DNA of 64,000 nucleotides from Nymphaea colorata (lineage: Eukaryota > Streptophyta > Magnoliopsida > Nymphaeales > Nymphaeaceae). This document shows positions 48,907 to 60,400 of the stretch, piece by piece. The stretch spans positions 5,249,528-5,313,527 of the forward strand of contig NC_045140.1 in assembly GCF_008831285.2 (NCBI RefSeq), read 5' to 3'. Made by a program: the position numbers and the translations under genes. Numbering within the stretch: position 1 is the stretch's first letter; every line of letters starts with the position of its first letter. The notes under the pieces were generated by a model. It searched no databases. It was not told the origin of the DNA and saw nothing but the letters and a program-made list of their open reading frames with translations.

Positions 48907-51472
48907 AACACATTGTTTGTTCATGCTTCTACGTTGTACCTTATTGGATCTCGTCTCCTTTTTATGGTCTTCTCTTTCTGGTAGGAGAGTCATGTATATC
49001 AATTTTTGTCCAAATAATGTTGTTGTTAGCTAACTGTAGTTCAACGGACAGCTGTTGCCTTTATAAGAGCAAATAGCTTTCACCTATGTGCTTGTGGGTT
49101 TCTCTTGGCCATTTTTGAATTTCGTTCAACGTTAACTCCATGCTGGGCTTCTAGTTGAAAAGCTAGATGCAGATGATGACGCATGCAAACTCAGAGGTTT
49201 GATCTCATTCAGTAAACAGAAGGAATCTTGATCATGGAACCAGAAGGGAATTCAGTTATGGCTCCAACTGTTCCGAGTAGCAATTAATATGTGTCAGCAT
49301 CAATCACAAATATCTCCAATATCTTGCATAACGATCCCATGATTTTATTTTATAGGTTGAATAAAATGCTAAAAAATTGTATGTTTATCATTATTGATGT
49401 GTAAATCAGTACACTTGGTTATATTCCTTTCATCAGTTTCATGGTTTGGCATTCCCATTTCACTAAGCACATGGGCATGGTAAACCGCTAGTCAAAGTTT
49501 AATATGAAAATGGTTGGCTTCACTTTGGAAACGTCAGGGACGTTTATCGCTCACCAGGGGGTGCCAGGTCAATGTTTGTAAGTTAGTGACAAGAAGTTGG
49601 TGATTCATATGTTTGCGAAGAATTTGGTCAAAAAAAGAAAAAAAAATACATTTAATGTTCAAATAGTTTTCTTTTCCGGACAGAATTTGGAATAGCTCGC
49701 TGGCCCTTTTGGCTTATGCTAAAGCAATTACAAAAACCTGGTTTCAGAAGCACAAGATCGCTGGTCCCTTATGCCTATATCTAACTCTTCCCTTCACTTG
49801 ACCACACCTCAAGGTATGCCTCCTCTTTCTATTTCAGTTTATCATTTTTCCCATCTACAAGGTCATAGTGAAGAGGGAGGGCATGACCTCCCCCAGGCTT
49901 CATTCAGCTACATGCTTCCCAATTGACTAACCAAAGATGGGGTTCCTCTAAATCTCAGAATCAGGCCCTTTAACAACAATTAAGTCGATAATATATCATC
50001 ATCATCCAGATAGGGTTAAGAGTGGGGATTCGTGCCATTAGCTTAATCACCATCTCAGAAGCAATGCAGGATTGATGGATGAGAATTGGAAGGAAACAAC
50101 GGAAAAGACTTGTGCAGCTTTCCTTGCAAAATAAAATTGATTTCTTGGTGAAAAAGGGAAGACCTTGCGGCTATGAAAGAGGGAGAGTCCAGTGTTGGGC
50201 ATGAATATAAATACCATGGCTAACGACGTGCCTTTTGTGGCATCAATCCAGTTTGACCTCATCTCCCTCCTAAAAAAGGATATGTTCGATATTAGTTTCT
50301 TACTGGATGTGTGAGTTAAGGATATGGTGATTGAATGTATAGCCAAAAGAAGTGGTTGTTCATGGTGAATTCTAGCATTGATATTTTTAGATGGCCTAGC
50401 AGGGGTATTTTGCCTCTGGAATCCCAAACATATCTTCCTTTTAAGCAGTATGAAATCCAGGCAGTAGTTTGATGGATCATTCTCTATCTTAAATCTTGGT
50501 CTTAAAATTTAATGGTTGGTGTGCACCTCCCAACTACCCTTTTCACAGAATAAAAGGTCTCACAGAGCTTGGATAAAGGTTGTTTCCTTTACTTTTCCCT
50601 GACTTTAATGCAATGTGAAAGGTTCTGTGGCAAAACTAAAAGACCCCCAAACCCACCCTTGTGCAGGGCTTTTAACAGTTTTGTTGATAGATGCTGGCTA
50701 ATGTAGATTGAACACCCTTTAAGTCTTTTCCCTTGATATATTTGAAGGAGCAAAAGGGACATTTTCAATGTAAACTTAATTGGTGTTTTCTTGACCAAGC
50801 ACTGGTGCCCTCCAGATGCTTCATGGTCTCCCATGCCAAACCCATTTTAGAACATAAGGCTTTTACTTTCCATGCTTTCAATACTAGCAGTAGCTCGAGG
50901 TCTCAAAACTACCATTCCTTTATTCATATATCATGGAAGAAGAGTGTATGTAGATCAATAGCAGAGGCAGGTGTGGGTTGCTGTGGAAATTTGCCCATAC
51001 CATTCTACACAAATTGCCTTATTTATATATTGCTATAGCCATATGCTTTATTACTTATATGCAAGCGCCTCTTAAAGTTTAAAATTTGAATGATTAGTCT
51101 CTTAGGAAAAAATTCTGGCTCTACCACTCGTGTAGATCCATCATTATGGAGGAATAATATAAAAAGGATGGTGGTTGGCCTATGGTAAGTAAAGTCCTGT
51201 CAACTTAGAACAAGGACTCTTTTGGAAATCTTAAAATCAAATAACCTTATAAGGATCTCACCTCACTTCAAGAATGTATATAACAAGATATGACGAATTT
51301 TATTGAAAGAGACATTGAAATTAGTAACTCTTGGAAGAGAACGCTTCCTTGAAGAAGTAAAGGAGCAAAACTAAAGTGTGGGCGAAGAAGGATACCTGAA
51401 ACACAAAGTGTTTTCAAATGACAAATAAAATTGACAGCCTAGAAGTTGCAGGAGACATTTATCATGATCCTA
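48907..51472. other. Downstream of the O-fucosyltransferase gene, no gene seen
   Basis: The 3' UTR probably covers the first ~200 bases. A minus-strand open stretch at 50047-50834 may be degraded repeat coding sequence but shows no motif firm enough to name. Confidence 0.4.
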
Positions 51473-51481
51473 AAGGCCTCT
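51473..51481. repeat. Target-site duplication, left copy (AAGGCCTCT)
   Basis: Nine bases immediately outside the left terminal inverted repeat. The right copy at 54579-54587 is AAGGCCCCT, one mismatch. Confidence 0.65.
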
Positions 51482-52183
51482 TAGAGGTCGTTTGATTGCT
51501 GTCCATTGGGACAAGACAGACAGAACGTCCTGTCCATCAGACTACTGTCCTGTTCTTATGGACAATGATGTTCATTGTCCACCGTTTGATGATCTTAAGA
51601 ACAAAACATTATGTTCCTCTTGTCCAGCGTTTGTTTTGCATATGTCTGTTCTGTCTGTTCTATCTGGCGTTTGTTTTTGTTTTGTCCGATCATCCGTTCT
51701 GTCTGTTTTAACTTTTACCTATATGAATAAGAATTATAAGCCCTTTTAAATTGACGTGCAATAATGAGATAAGATGCAGGCTATGCACGAACTTAAGATA
51801 TCGAAAACAAGGAACGATGAATAACCTCCACAGTTTCAGACTACATCAATAGCTTGTGCTTTCTATTAGTTTAGAAGTACAACAATAGATAAGAAAATTT
51901 TAAGTACTCCAACTTGGTCGAATCATACCATCTCATAAATTGAGAAGTTGAGATATGCCCTCATCATGAAGAGGGAAAAAAATAAAAAACAAAATCAAAG
52001 CAGACATCCAAAAAAGAAGACTTTTTATTCATTCTGTATGAACATATCTTAATCTTCCTTTTTACATGATTCTTGTACATGTCTTCAAATTGCCATTACA
52101 AAATTAAAACTGAAGAGAGAGAGAGAGGGAGAGAGAGCTCGATGGAGAGCTATGCCAGGAGTCAACAGTTGCCGACTGAGAGT

Positions 52184-52442
52184 CTAGTCTGGCCATGGAG
52201 GCTGCGATGAAGAGGGTGATGCAGGGGGAATGACATCAAGGTCATTGCATGGCAGTAAAGATGAGGACGATGGTGATGGTGATAACGGGGAGGAGGGCAG
52301 CTTCCTTTTGCACGATTGAGCTTGAATCCCCTCTCCTACTTGCTCCACCACCTTCTTCCCAACAAGATAATCCTTCAACCTCTTCAAATCAGAGGGCTTC
52401 ACCGGCTTCACTATGAACTCCTCTGCCCCTTCCTCCAAGCAC
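52184..52442 (-). pseudogene. Captured last exon of a type-A response regulator (ARR8/9-like)
   Basis: The exon begins after a GTAAGTAG acceptor and reads CLEEGAEEFIVKPVKPSDLKRL, the end of the receiver domain with the conserved KP(V) Lys-Pro pair. A Ser/Pro-rich tail follows, ending PPWPD and a stop at 52186-52184. In type-A ARRs this is the terminal exon; they damp cytokinin phosphorelay signalling. The phospho-acceptor Asp lies in missing upstream exons, so the fragment alone cannot act as a receiver. The frame is intact. Confidence 0.85.
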
Positions 52443-53242
52443 CTACTTACACATTCACCATATGCTTAGAAGCAGACTCAATAAATACAAACTAGAAACT
52501 GATAATCGAAAAAGAAATATTGAGGGGCTGGTGTCATCATGTATTCTTTCAAAAAGTCAAAAGTTGTATCTGCACACCAAATTACCAAATGCATGCCTAC
52601 ACTTGCATGCACTAAGGACATTTGGTGTATGAAACATAAAACTGCATATAGGTATCCTGAACGTAACTTTTATATAGCAAGGACTTGGTATGCTCCAGGT
52701 TTTGGAGAGCTGCTTTTTACCAAAAGTGGTTATACATATCCTCAAGAGGATCCTAGGTTCACATATTTCAATCGTTTTATGAACTTTCCAAAAGGAAATT
52801 GAAATAATGTTGTACATGAAAAGGCAACCACACATAAAAGGTATGGCGGTATGGTTATGCATATCAAGAATCACAATAGAAGGATCTCAAGGATGTATAG
52901 TTAAAAGGATGTATAGTTAATGGTAGTCGTTCAAACCAAATGATCTATCTTTGCATAAACCACACTTGAGCCTCAAGCACCATGATTCCATGAATTAGTA
53001 CTTAATGCATCATCAAACATTTTGTAAGCATGATCAAATCAAGAAGAAGACATAATCGTACAGAAAATTTTGAACTACCCATGAATCTGCTTCCCTTTCT
53101 TTTCATTCATGACCTTTTATATTTATAATTACTAAGTCGGAAAATGTAAAGAAAAAGTTCAGGCAGAAAAATCCACCACGGCGAAGTGGCTCTATGCAGA
53201 GAGAGAATGAGAGAGAAGGAGAGAAAGGGGGATGAAGATTAC

Positions 53243-53465
53243 CATGATTATGGCTTTGATGTTATCTCTTGTGAGCTTTATAGAGAGGGCAGCTTCATCC
53301 GGCGCATCCCCTGTTCCTGCAAAGGCAACATCTCCAATAAAGGCTAGAAGCTCGTCCACCTTGTCGGGGTGTTGGTCAGCTTTGCTCCCCATCCTCGCCA
53401 TGTGGTCATCAATGATCCGGTCGACCAAATTAGATAATGTAGATCGAACTCCCCAACAGATTATA
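53243..53465 (-). pseudogene. Captured exon end of a CYP84 (ferulate 5-hydroxylase)-like P450
   Basis: The minus strand reads LVDRIIDDHMARMG, DKVDELLAFIGD and SIKLTRDNIKAIIM, then a GT donor at 53242. This is the segment just before the I-helix oxygen-binding motif, and the splice site falls where CYP84/F5H genes split (IKAIIM/D..GGTET). Only this part was captured; the heme-binding Cys region is absent. The frame is open across the fragment. Assignment to the CYP71 clan is firm, to CYP84 likely. Confidence 0.8.
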
Positions 53466-53949
53466 TAGGAAAGAAATTCAATGAGATCCAGAGAACAACA
53501 AAACAAAATGAAGAGGAAAAGATTGTGATGTTGCTAAATAGAACGAATCTTCAAAAGAAAATAATAGGCAAAAACAAAACTGACCAAAAGGGATCGCTTT
53601 TATTTTCCAGATGGAAAAAAAATCAGGAAGAAGTTCCAAGACTAAGAACATCAACTAAAGACTCCTTTTCGTTCTCCACCAACACATACTAAAAGGGGAA
53701 ACCAAATACTACAAGCGAAAGACAAACTGGAAATAGAAACAGCCATTTCTTTCATCGGTTTTAGGGGCAATAGTCACTCACTCGTTGGAAGAATGAAAAG
53801 AAAACATCGGTGGAAAAAGGAACTGATTCAAGATCGCACCGAATCACAGATTTAAAAACGAAAAACCTAGATTGAATCATTAGAAAACAATCTAACGAAC
53901 AAAGACATATAATCAGAAACGAATATCATAACTTCCTTTTAATCAATAC

Positions 53950-54143
53950 CTCGGCTGCGAGATACTCGAGCATGGAAAAGAGGTAGAGCGGCGCACCCGC
54001 ACCAACTCGCTCAACATACTTTCCGGCTTTGAGAAATCGGGCGATCTACCCACCGGAAATTGCAGACTGGCCTTCTGCGACCGAAATACCGACTTAGATG
54101 ACTTCAGTTTCCCATGCCCGCCCTTGGTTCCTATAGAACTCAT
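53950..54143 (-). pseudogene. Captured first exon of a histone H2A gene
   Basis: ATG at 54143 begins [19 protein letters not shown] and continues [12 protein letters not shown]. One base missing after GGTAGA shifts the frame; in the next frame it continues with the H2A histone fold ([26 protein letters not shown]). A GT donor follows at 53949/53948, matching an exon end. The captured piece brings its own start codon and probably some promoter to its right (54144-54250). Confidence 0.85.
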
Positions 54144-54399
54144 CCTCCTTTTCCTTGCGGAAGACGATAACATAAGATGCAGGAAAGCCGAAGACGATGG
54201 AGAAGGAGAGCAAACTAGATTGATCGGTGACAGATTTCGCAGCTAAAATATACAGTGATCTTTCGACGAGGGCGAGGGTGAGGGCAGCTCGGGGGCAGAG
54301 ACGGAGAAGAAGGAGAGAAAGAGAAAGGGTGACCAGCTCGCCAAAGAGACGGAGGAGGAGGAGAGAAAGCGAGGGCCGATCGGGGGCAGGAGGCTGTTC

Positions 54400-54443
54400 T
54401 GTTCCATGCTGTTCCGAGGGTTAGCTCGAAACAGCATGGAACA
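54400..54443. repeat. Hairpin-forming inverted repeat inside the right subterminal region
   Basis: Arms TGTTCCATGCTGTTCCGA (54400-54417) and TCGAAACAGCATGGAACA (54426-54443) pair with one mismatch around an 8-base loop. Confidence 0.85.
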
Positions 54444-54578
54444 AAGAATAATTTATAGTCCCTGTCCAACTGTCCGTCGTGTCCATCCTGTTCTGTGGAC
54501 GGTGTTTGATGTAAAACTCAATGGAACAGAACACGCGTGTCCTGTTCCGTGTGTCCTGTGACCATCAAACGCCCTCTA

Positions 54579-54587
54579 AAGGCCCCT
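54579..54587. repeat. Target-site duplication, right copy (AAGGCCCCT)
   Basis: Nine bases directly outside the right terminus; eight of nine match the left copy at 51473-51481. Confidence 0.65.
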
Positions 54588-54689
54588 CTTATTTTCTCTC
54601 TTCACCTCTCTCTCCGTCCAAAGATCGAACAAGAAAACAAAGGTCTCTCGCCTCTCTCGTTAGGAGAAAAAGAAGGAAGAAGGCAACGC

Positions 54690-54748
<59 letters not shown>
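54690..54748. repeat. Compound (CT)n(CA)n(GA)n microsatellite
   Basis: CT units, CA units and GA units in succession. Confidence 0.9.
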
Positions 54749-54750
<2 letters not shown>

Positions 54751-54829
54751 TCGAAGAAGAAATCTCTCCCTCTCTGTCCTCAAAGATCGAAGAAGAAATC
54801 TCTCCCTCTCTGTCCTCAAAGATCGAAGA
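54749..54829. repeat. 36-bp tandem repeat, two full units plus a partial
   Basis: The unit begins GATCGAAGAAGAAATCTCTC. Frames through it (54521-54965) give Ser/Leu-rich low-complexity peptides, not a gene. Confidence 0.85.
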
Positions 54830-55536
54830 GAAGAAGAAGGAAGACGATGCATTGTCGCCTCTCTCAGCTCGTCCCTCCTCTCTCTCCCCTCAAAGCTGGA
54901 AGAACTGTAGATTTTGCTTCTCTCTCGCCTCTTCGATTTTGTTTTGGTTAATCATATCCAATTGATCCGATGTGCACATATTTGGATCAAATAAGAATGA
55001 TAAAAAACTAAATCTGATCCAAATCCATTATTTAAATTCACAATTACATCCAAATCCAACCTTAAGTACTCAAGCAAATCCGGACTGTATTATTATATGT
55101 TAAAACCAAACTCTCAAATGTATGGGTATTAGATATATGATAGTTATTTAAAACTAAACCTGGATTGGAATCCAAATCCGAACAAATATTTGTTTAAAAC
55201 CAAATCTGAATCCAATTAGACGCCATTTTTCCAATCTAAATTTGAACTGAGTTTTTAGTTGGGTATTAAATTTTTTCCCAATATCTATCTGTCGGATATC
55301 CAATTCAAATATGACCTACCAACATTCCAATCAGAGGAAAGCCATCATTTTTGCTTTTGCATGGCTGGTCCGATCCACTGAATGATTAAGTAGATTGGGT
55401 GCGTCCGAAGTTAACTACAAATCCGACAAGTAAAAGACTGGGTTGCGGTCGAAAATTTATAAAATCTTTAGCATTAATATTGAAGAAAGAGTGTCGGTTT
55501 GGTGAAAGCAAAACTAACCATAACTCATCCGAACAA

Positions 55537-55595
<59 letters not shown>

Positions 55596-57456
55596 ACACC
55601 TGTCGTTTTCTACCCAACACACAAAAATACAAGAATGATTATGGCGTGGATGAGAAACAAAAAGACATTGAACTTTGTTAGTACTTTTGATAATGATTTA
55701 TATATTTCCTTTCTCGAGCTTAACCGAATTTAACCAAGTTGAGTCCACTTAATTAGAGCTCGATTTATATAGGTTGTCGAGTTCATTTCTTAACTCGAAC
55801 TCGACTTGTATAATAAACGAGTCGAGTTCGAATTAAGTTTGAGTCGAGCTCGAGTTAGCTCCACTCGTTGAACAACCCTAGTAAAAACTGAAAAGATTGA
55901 AGGAATAAGAAATGCCATAAATTAGTCTACAATCCAATAATCAACACAAATTTCAACATATTTTAATCATTTTGGCTATTAACTCACAGCTTCATGAGTT
56001 CATACTGCAGGAACTAAATAGGCCTATTTGTCACAAGCTGATGATGAAAAGGTGTGCATTTAGGATTGTCCCAAAAAGGGTGATAGGTTGTGATAGAGCA
56101 GCTTTTGCATTTCAATATGGGGATGTCAACGTTTTGGATTCAACTGTGGAACCTCGTAACAAATCTGAATCCAATTAGTAAGCGATCTGAATTTATCTGT
56201 TGAGTGCGATTAAATGGATTTAAATTTGGATCAGTAATCAGATAACTCAACCCATTTAGGCCCCTAACTTGGATCTTCAAGTTTAAAAGTCTCCTTGAAT
56301 CTTTCTAGTGCGGGCCACAATTCTGCTAACAACTATGAAGATTCTAATTTTAAGATTGTACATAAGATAAAGGCTATGTTTTCGACAGAAAATAACTGTG
56401 AGATTGTGAAATAGCGTTCTTTAACTTAAAAGAACGACGCCACGCTAGGCTTCAAAGCGTGAAACTTCAGTTTAAAAGTTGCCAAGTGTGATACTAATCA
56501 AGAAATGCGAATATACGAAGCGGTTTGCTACAGTTATACTAGAGAAGAAGCTTTTTCGCCGTTTGATTGTAACCGGATGAAATCTTTCCTACAAGATTAT
56601 TATGTATAGTTACTCACTCTTGAAGGTTAAGTTGTTGTGATCAAATCTAGGAAACTTGATGTAGTCTCCAGATTCTAATCTGCCAGCTGAGTTTTTTTCT
56701 TTATTGAAAAAAATTTGAGATCTTGTATACATGTTCAAGGAAGGTCTGAAGGTTTAATCGTCATCAAATAAACCACATAAATCACATATAGCCAGAGGGT
56801 ATAAGTAACCAACAAAAGCAAAAACGTTGTGATTTAAGAGAATTTATGGAACCTGGTTATATGCGTCAAAAGTGTGCACGGTTAATGACTAAAATAATTT
56901 TAGTTTACACTGGAAAAAAATGTTAAAAATAAAAAATAATTGTAGAGGACATTTCTTCCCTCATTTGCGTACCGTGCAACTTTCTCCCTTAATTTATTTG
57001 CTATCTCAGTACACAAGTTTTCCTCGAATCTCAACAGCTTGGCAGGATCTGTCGGTAGCAAATAAGAATGTGAAAAACGACACTCCGCCATTTATGTTAG
57101 GTGCATTGCTTGCTTTTCCAGATTGCCATCAGCCCATCATCCTTCGATCATATGATGTTCACAAATCTTTCTCTAAGATATAAGGACGCAATGGCTGTGA
57201 ATAGGCAGAAAAGAAGATGTACATTGACGGCCTGCCTTATCTATTGCGAAAGCTGCGCACTGTAAAAGTTGAAAACATGGGGACAGTAACTGGTGCATTT
57301 GGAAGGATAAAGACAAATCATGACAATTTAAACAAAAAAAAAAACAGCGAAAACGAATAATAAATACTGCGGCGAACTGCACATGACTATACAGATTCTC
57401 TTTCTTCAGGCGTCTCTGTTTCAGGTCGCTTTAACAGAGCCATTAGGTCGACTAGA
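54830..57456. other. Intergenic between the Pack-MULE and the GH27 gene
   Basis: No gene seen. 54990-55330 and 56150-56260 share TCTGAATCCAATTAG-type repeats. 55715-55885 is rich in TCGAGTTCGA/CTCGAGCTCGAG motifs, like ends of dispersed plant repeats. The GH27 promoter should lie in the last few hundred bases. Confidence 0.4.
55537..55595. repeat. Palindromic (CT)n(AT)n(GA)n microsatellite
   Basis: A CT tract, an AT tract and a GA tract follow directly, so the whole segment is self-complementary and can extrude as a cruciform. Confidence 0.9.
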
Positions 57457-60400
57457 ATGAGCTCCATTGCGCTTGGTTTTGTTATTTTAACCAGTCTACT
57501 AGTGTAAGTTTTGTCTACTTATCTGTTTCTCCCATTCAAGTTTTTACCTTGGAAGTATGATGTTGTTGGTGATATGAGCTGACCCATTTCAGGATCGGTA
57601 GCGCGGAGCCGTCTAGCTCTGATGGACATGCCAGTGTTCCTCCAAGAGGGTGGAACTCATACGATGCCTTCTCTTGGATTATCTCAGAGGAGCAATTCTT
57701 GCAGAATGCAGATGTTGTCTCCAAGAAACTGCTTGCCCACGGATATAAGGTCACAGAGATGCACTTTGAGTAAAGGACACTAAAAGAAAAAACCATCATG
57801 TTCATTTCGCCATTTGTTAGGTGTAGTTTTTGTTTTATCACTTTTGTGAGTGGAAATATAAAATTTTCCTTTCTCTTTTCTCTTTGCTTCTGCTGTTTCT
57901 GGTTCCAGTATGTTGTGGTCGACTATTTATGGTATCGAAGGAAAGTAGAAGGAGCATACTCGAACTCTCTAGGATTTGATGTGATTGATACATGGGGAAG
58001 GCCACTTCCTGATCCTCAGAGGTGGCCTTCTTCGAGAGGTGGCAAAGGATTCAAAAATGTGGCTGATGCTGTTCACAAGATGGGCTTGAAATTTGGGATT
58101 CATGTCATGAGGGGTATCAGCACCCAAGCAGTCAATGCCAACACCCCCATTTTGGATGTTATCACGGTACGTGGCCTTCTAATGTTTCTCCTTTATGACG
58201 ATCTTCTGCCATTTGGGGGGAAAAGGTTCTTTACAGAGCCTTCTTTATAAGTTTAGCTGCACAAGACGCCTTTAGAAGATTTGTCTACTTGAGTGCTTTG
58301 TGATTCGTACCTTTCATTTCTTCTATTGAAGTCCTTACTGAACCTTTTAGGGAGGTCAATACAACGATTCAGAGCGGCATTGGCAGGCAAAAGATATTGG
58401 CCTAAAGGAGAGGGCCTGTCCTTGGATGTCACAGGGATTTATGGCCGTAGACACTGATAAGGGAGCTGGTAGAGCATTCCTGAGGTCACTCTATCATCAA
58501 TATGCTGAATGGGGTGTTGATTTTGGTAAATCCATAACCGTTTATCTTGCAGTATTGATCAGCTCTTCTGCCTAACATCCCCTTTATAGATACTTTGCTT
58601 TTGTTGCAATGGAATATCTGCTGATTACATAAAAAGCTGTACCTGATCAAAGGTGAATTGCATGACAGCTTTAATTGTAGTCAGCATGAACTTATTCTAC
58701 GTAGAGGTATAAAAATCGTGATGCGTGATGAAATATGTTGTTCAGACCTTTCATATCCGAAGTCAACCATAGAACCTAAATAATTTATCATTATGGTCTT
58801 TTCGGTTAAGAAGTGCTGTGGTAGCATCATGTTAAACAATATTATGAGCCGTTTTGTCCTTTTGTATCGCTTTAGGGGGCACAAAGATTTATTTTCTAAT
58901 GTGTTATCATATTCTTTTTTCAATTTGCAATTCATACTTTTGTTTAACATGGCTGATTTTCAGTGAAGCATGATTGCATCTTTGGTGATGATCTAGATAC
59001 AAGCGAGATATTAATTGTATCTGAGGTAGTTTACAAACTCTGAAGTACCAGTTGCTTTTCACCGTACCTGCAATATATCACAAGAATCCAACAAAGTTTG
59101 GGCTGAGAATGTTTTGCAGGCTTTACAAAGAATAAGTCGTCCAATTGTATATTCTCTCTCACCTGGAACACATGTTACGCCAGCCATGGCTGCCAAAATT
59201 AGTAGCAGGGTGAACATGTATAGGATAACCGGTGATGATTGGGATGCATGGGAACATATCAAAGGGCACTTCAATATATCCAGGCATGGTTATTTCTAAT
59301 CCACCTATGCAGTATACTGTTATGTTCCTATGGTGTTCTGTTTAATAGTCTTCAGATTTTTCAAAAATTTACCAAGTTATTTGACAAATCAAATTCATGA
59401 GTTTAAAACATATAAATAAAAAAATTGCTGAATTTTCTATGCGGTTATCCAATTCATATCTCCGGTACCAAAAACATGGGTACTAGTTAATAAATTCAAA
59501 ACTATTTAATTTTTGGTCTCCAAATATGCTTCCCTTTACCATTTTTTACAGTCCTTACACACATAAGAAATGGAATGTATTGCACATCCTTGTCATATTT
59601 GATGCCAAATTTTTGTGCTTCAAAAGATCAGGGTAGTTTTTTTATGTAACCGATATTTTTTTGTTTGTGCAGAGACTTTGCTTCTTCTCACTTAATTGGT
59701 GCTGAAGGACTAAAGGGAAAGTCATGGCCAGACATGGACATGCTACCATTTGGCCAGCTTACTGATGTTGGTAAGGCATCCCTTTCCATCATAAACTAAT
59801 TAGTTCTTTCATAAAAGCACAAACTTTATGATGCCATAGCTACCATATTTCTTGAGGGCATCCACTTTCATATTGGTCTGGGTAGAGAACAGAGCACATC
59901 CTTCCTATTGCTTAGTAAATATTGAACATTTGAACTTTGGTCATTTGCTGACCAGCTTGAAACCCTTATCTGTTGATAAGAAGCATCAACCCGTATGGAT
60001 GATTAGTGAACCACATACCATTGGAAGATATCGGTAAACTGCCTCTCCCTCTGTATTCTGTCATCTTTCTTAATCTCTCTCTCTCTCTCACACACACGCA
60101 ACACGTAGTCCTGAACTGTCCAATCAACCATAGCGTTTAAGGCTACGGCTATCATTTTCTTTAGGAAAACATAATAAACTGTCTCCCATATGAAACTCAT
60201 CCTATATCATGTGTATTCTTCTTGTGTCCGATGTGTCTATGTTACATGAAATTTCCAGTTGCTGCTGTTGGAAAAACTTGATTCCCGTATGAGTTCTAGC
60301 ATTTATAAATAGGTACCTGCTGAATTGCAGGTCCTGACTGGTCTGACTGCCAAATGCCCCTTAGTTTGTTTTAGTTTTCTTGATTGATATATGTTGTTTG

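Larger units (their letters stand above)
51482..54578. mobile_element. Pack-MULE-like TIR transposon carrying fragments of three host genes
   Basis: The ends are short inverted repeats: TAGAGGTCGTTTGAT at the left and the complement of TAGAGGGCGTTTGAT at the right. They are bordered by a 9-bp target-site duplication, the length typical of Mutator-like elements. Subterminal regions on both sides are full of short GTCC, GGACA and TGTTC motifs in both orientations, unlike the flanks. No transposase was seen, so it is non-autonomous. The interior holds exon fragments of histone H2A, a CYP84-like P450 and a type-A response regulator, all on the minus strand. The class assignment rests on the duplication length; a hAT origin (8 bp) fits less well. 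Confidence 0.75.

Noticed and set aside
50047-50834. Degraded LINE on the minus strand
   Set aside because: A few AWET- and GGFG-like words recall LINE reverse transcriptase tails, but no catalytic box or consistent order was seen.
54521-54965. Ser/Leu-rich 129-142 aa frames
   Set aside because: They are translations of CT/CA/GA microsatellites and a 36-bp tandem repeat.
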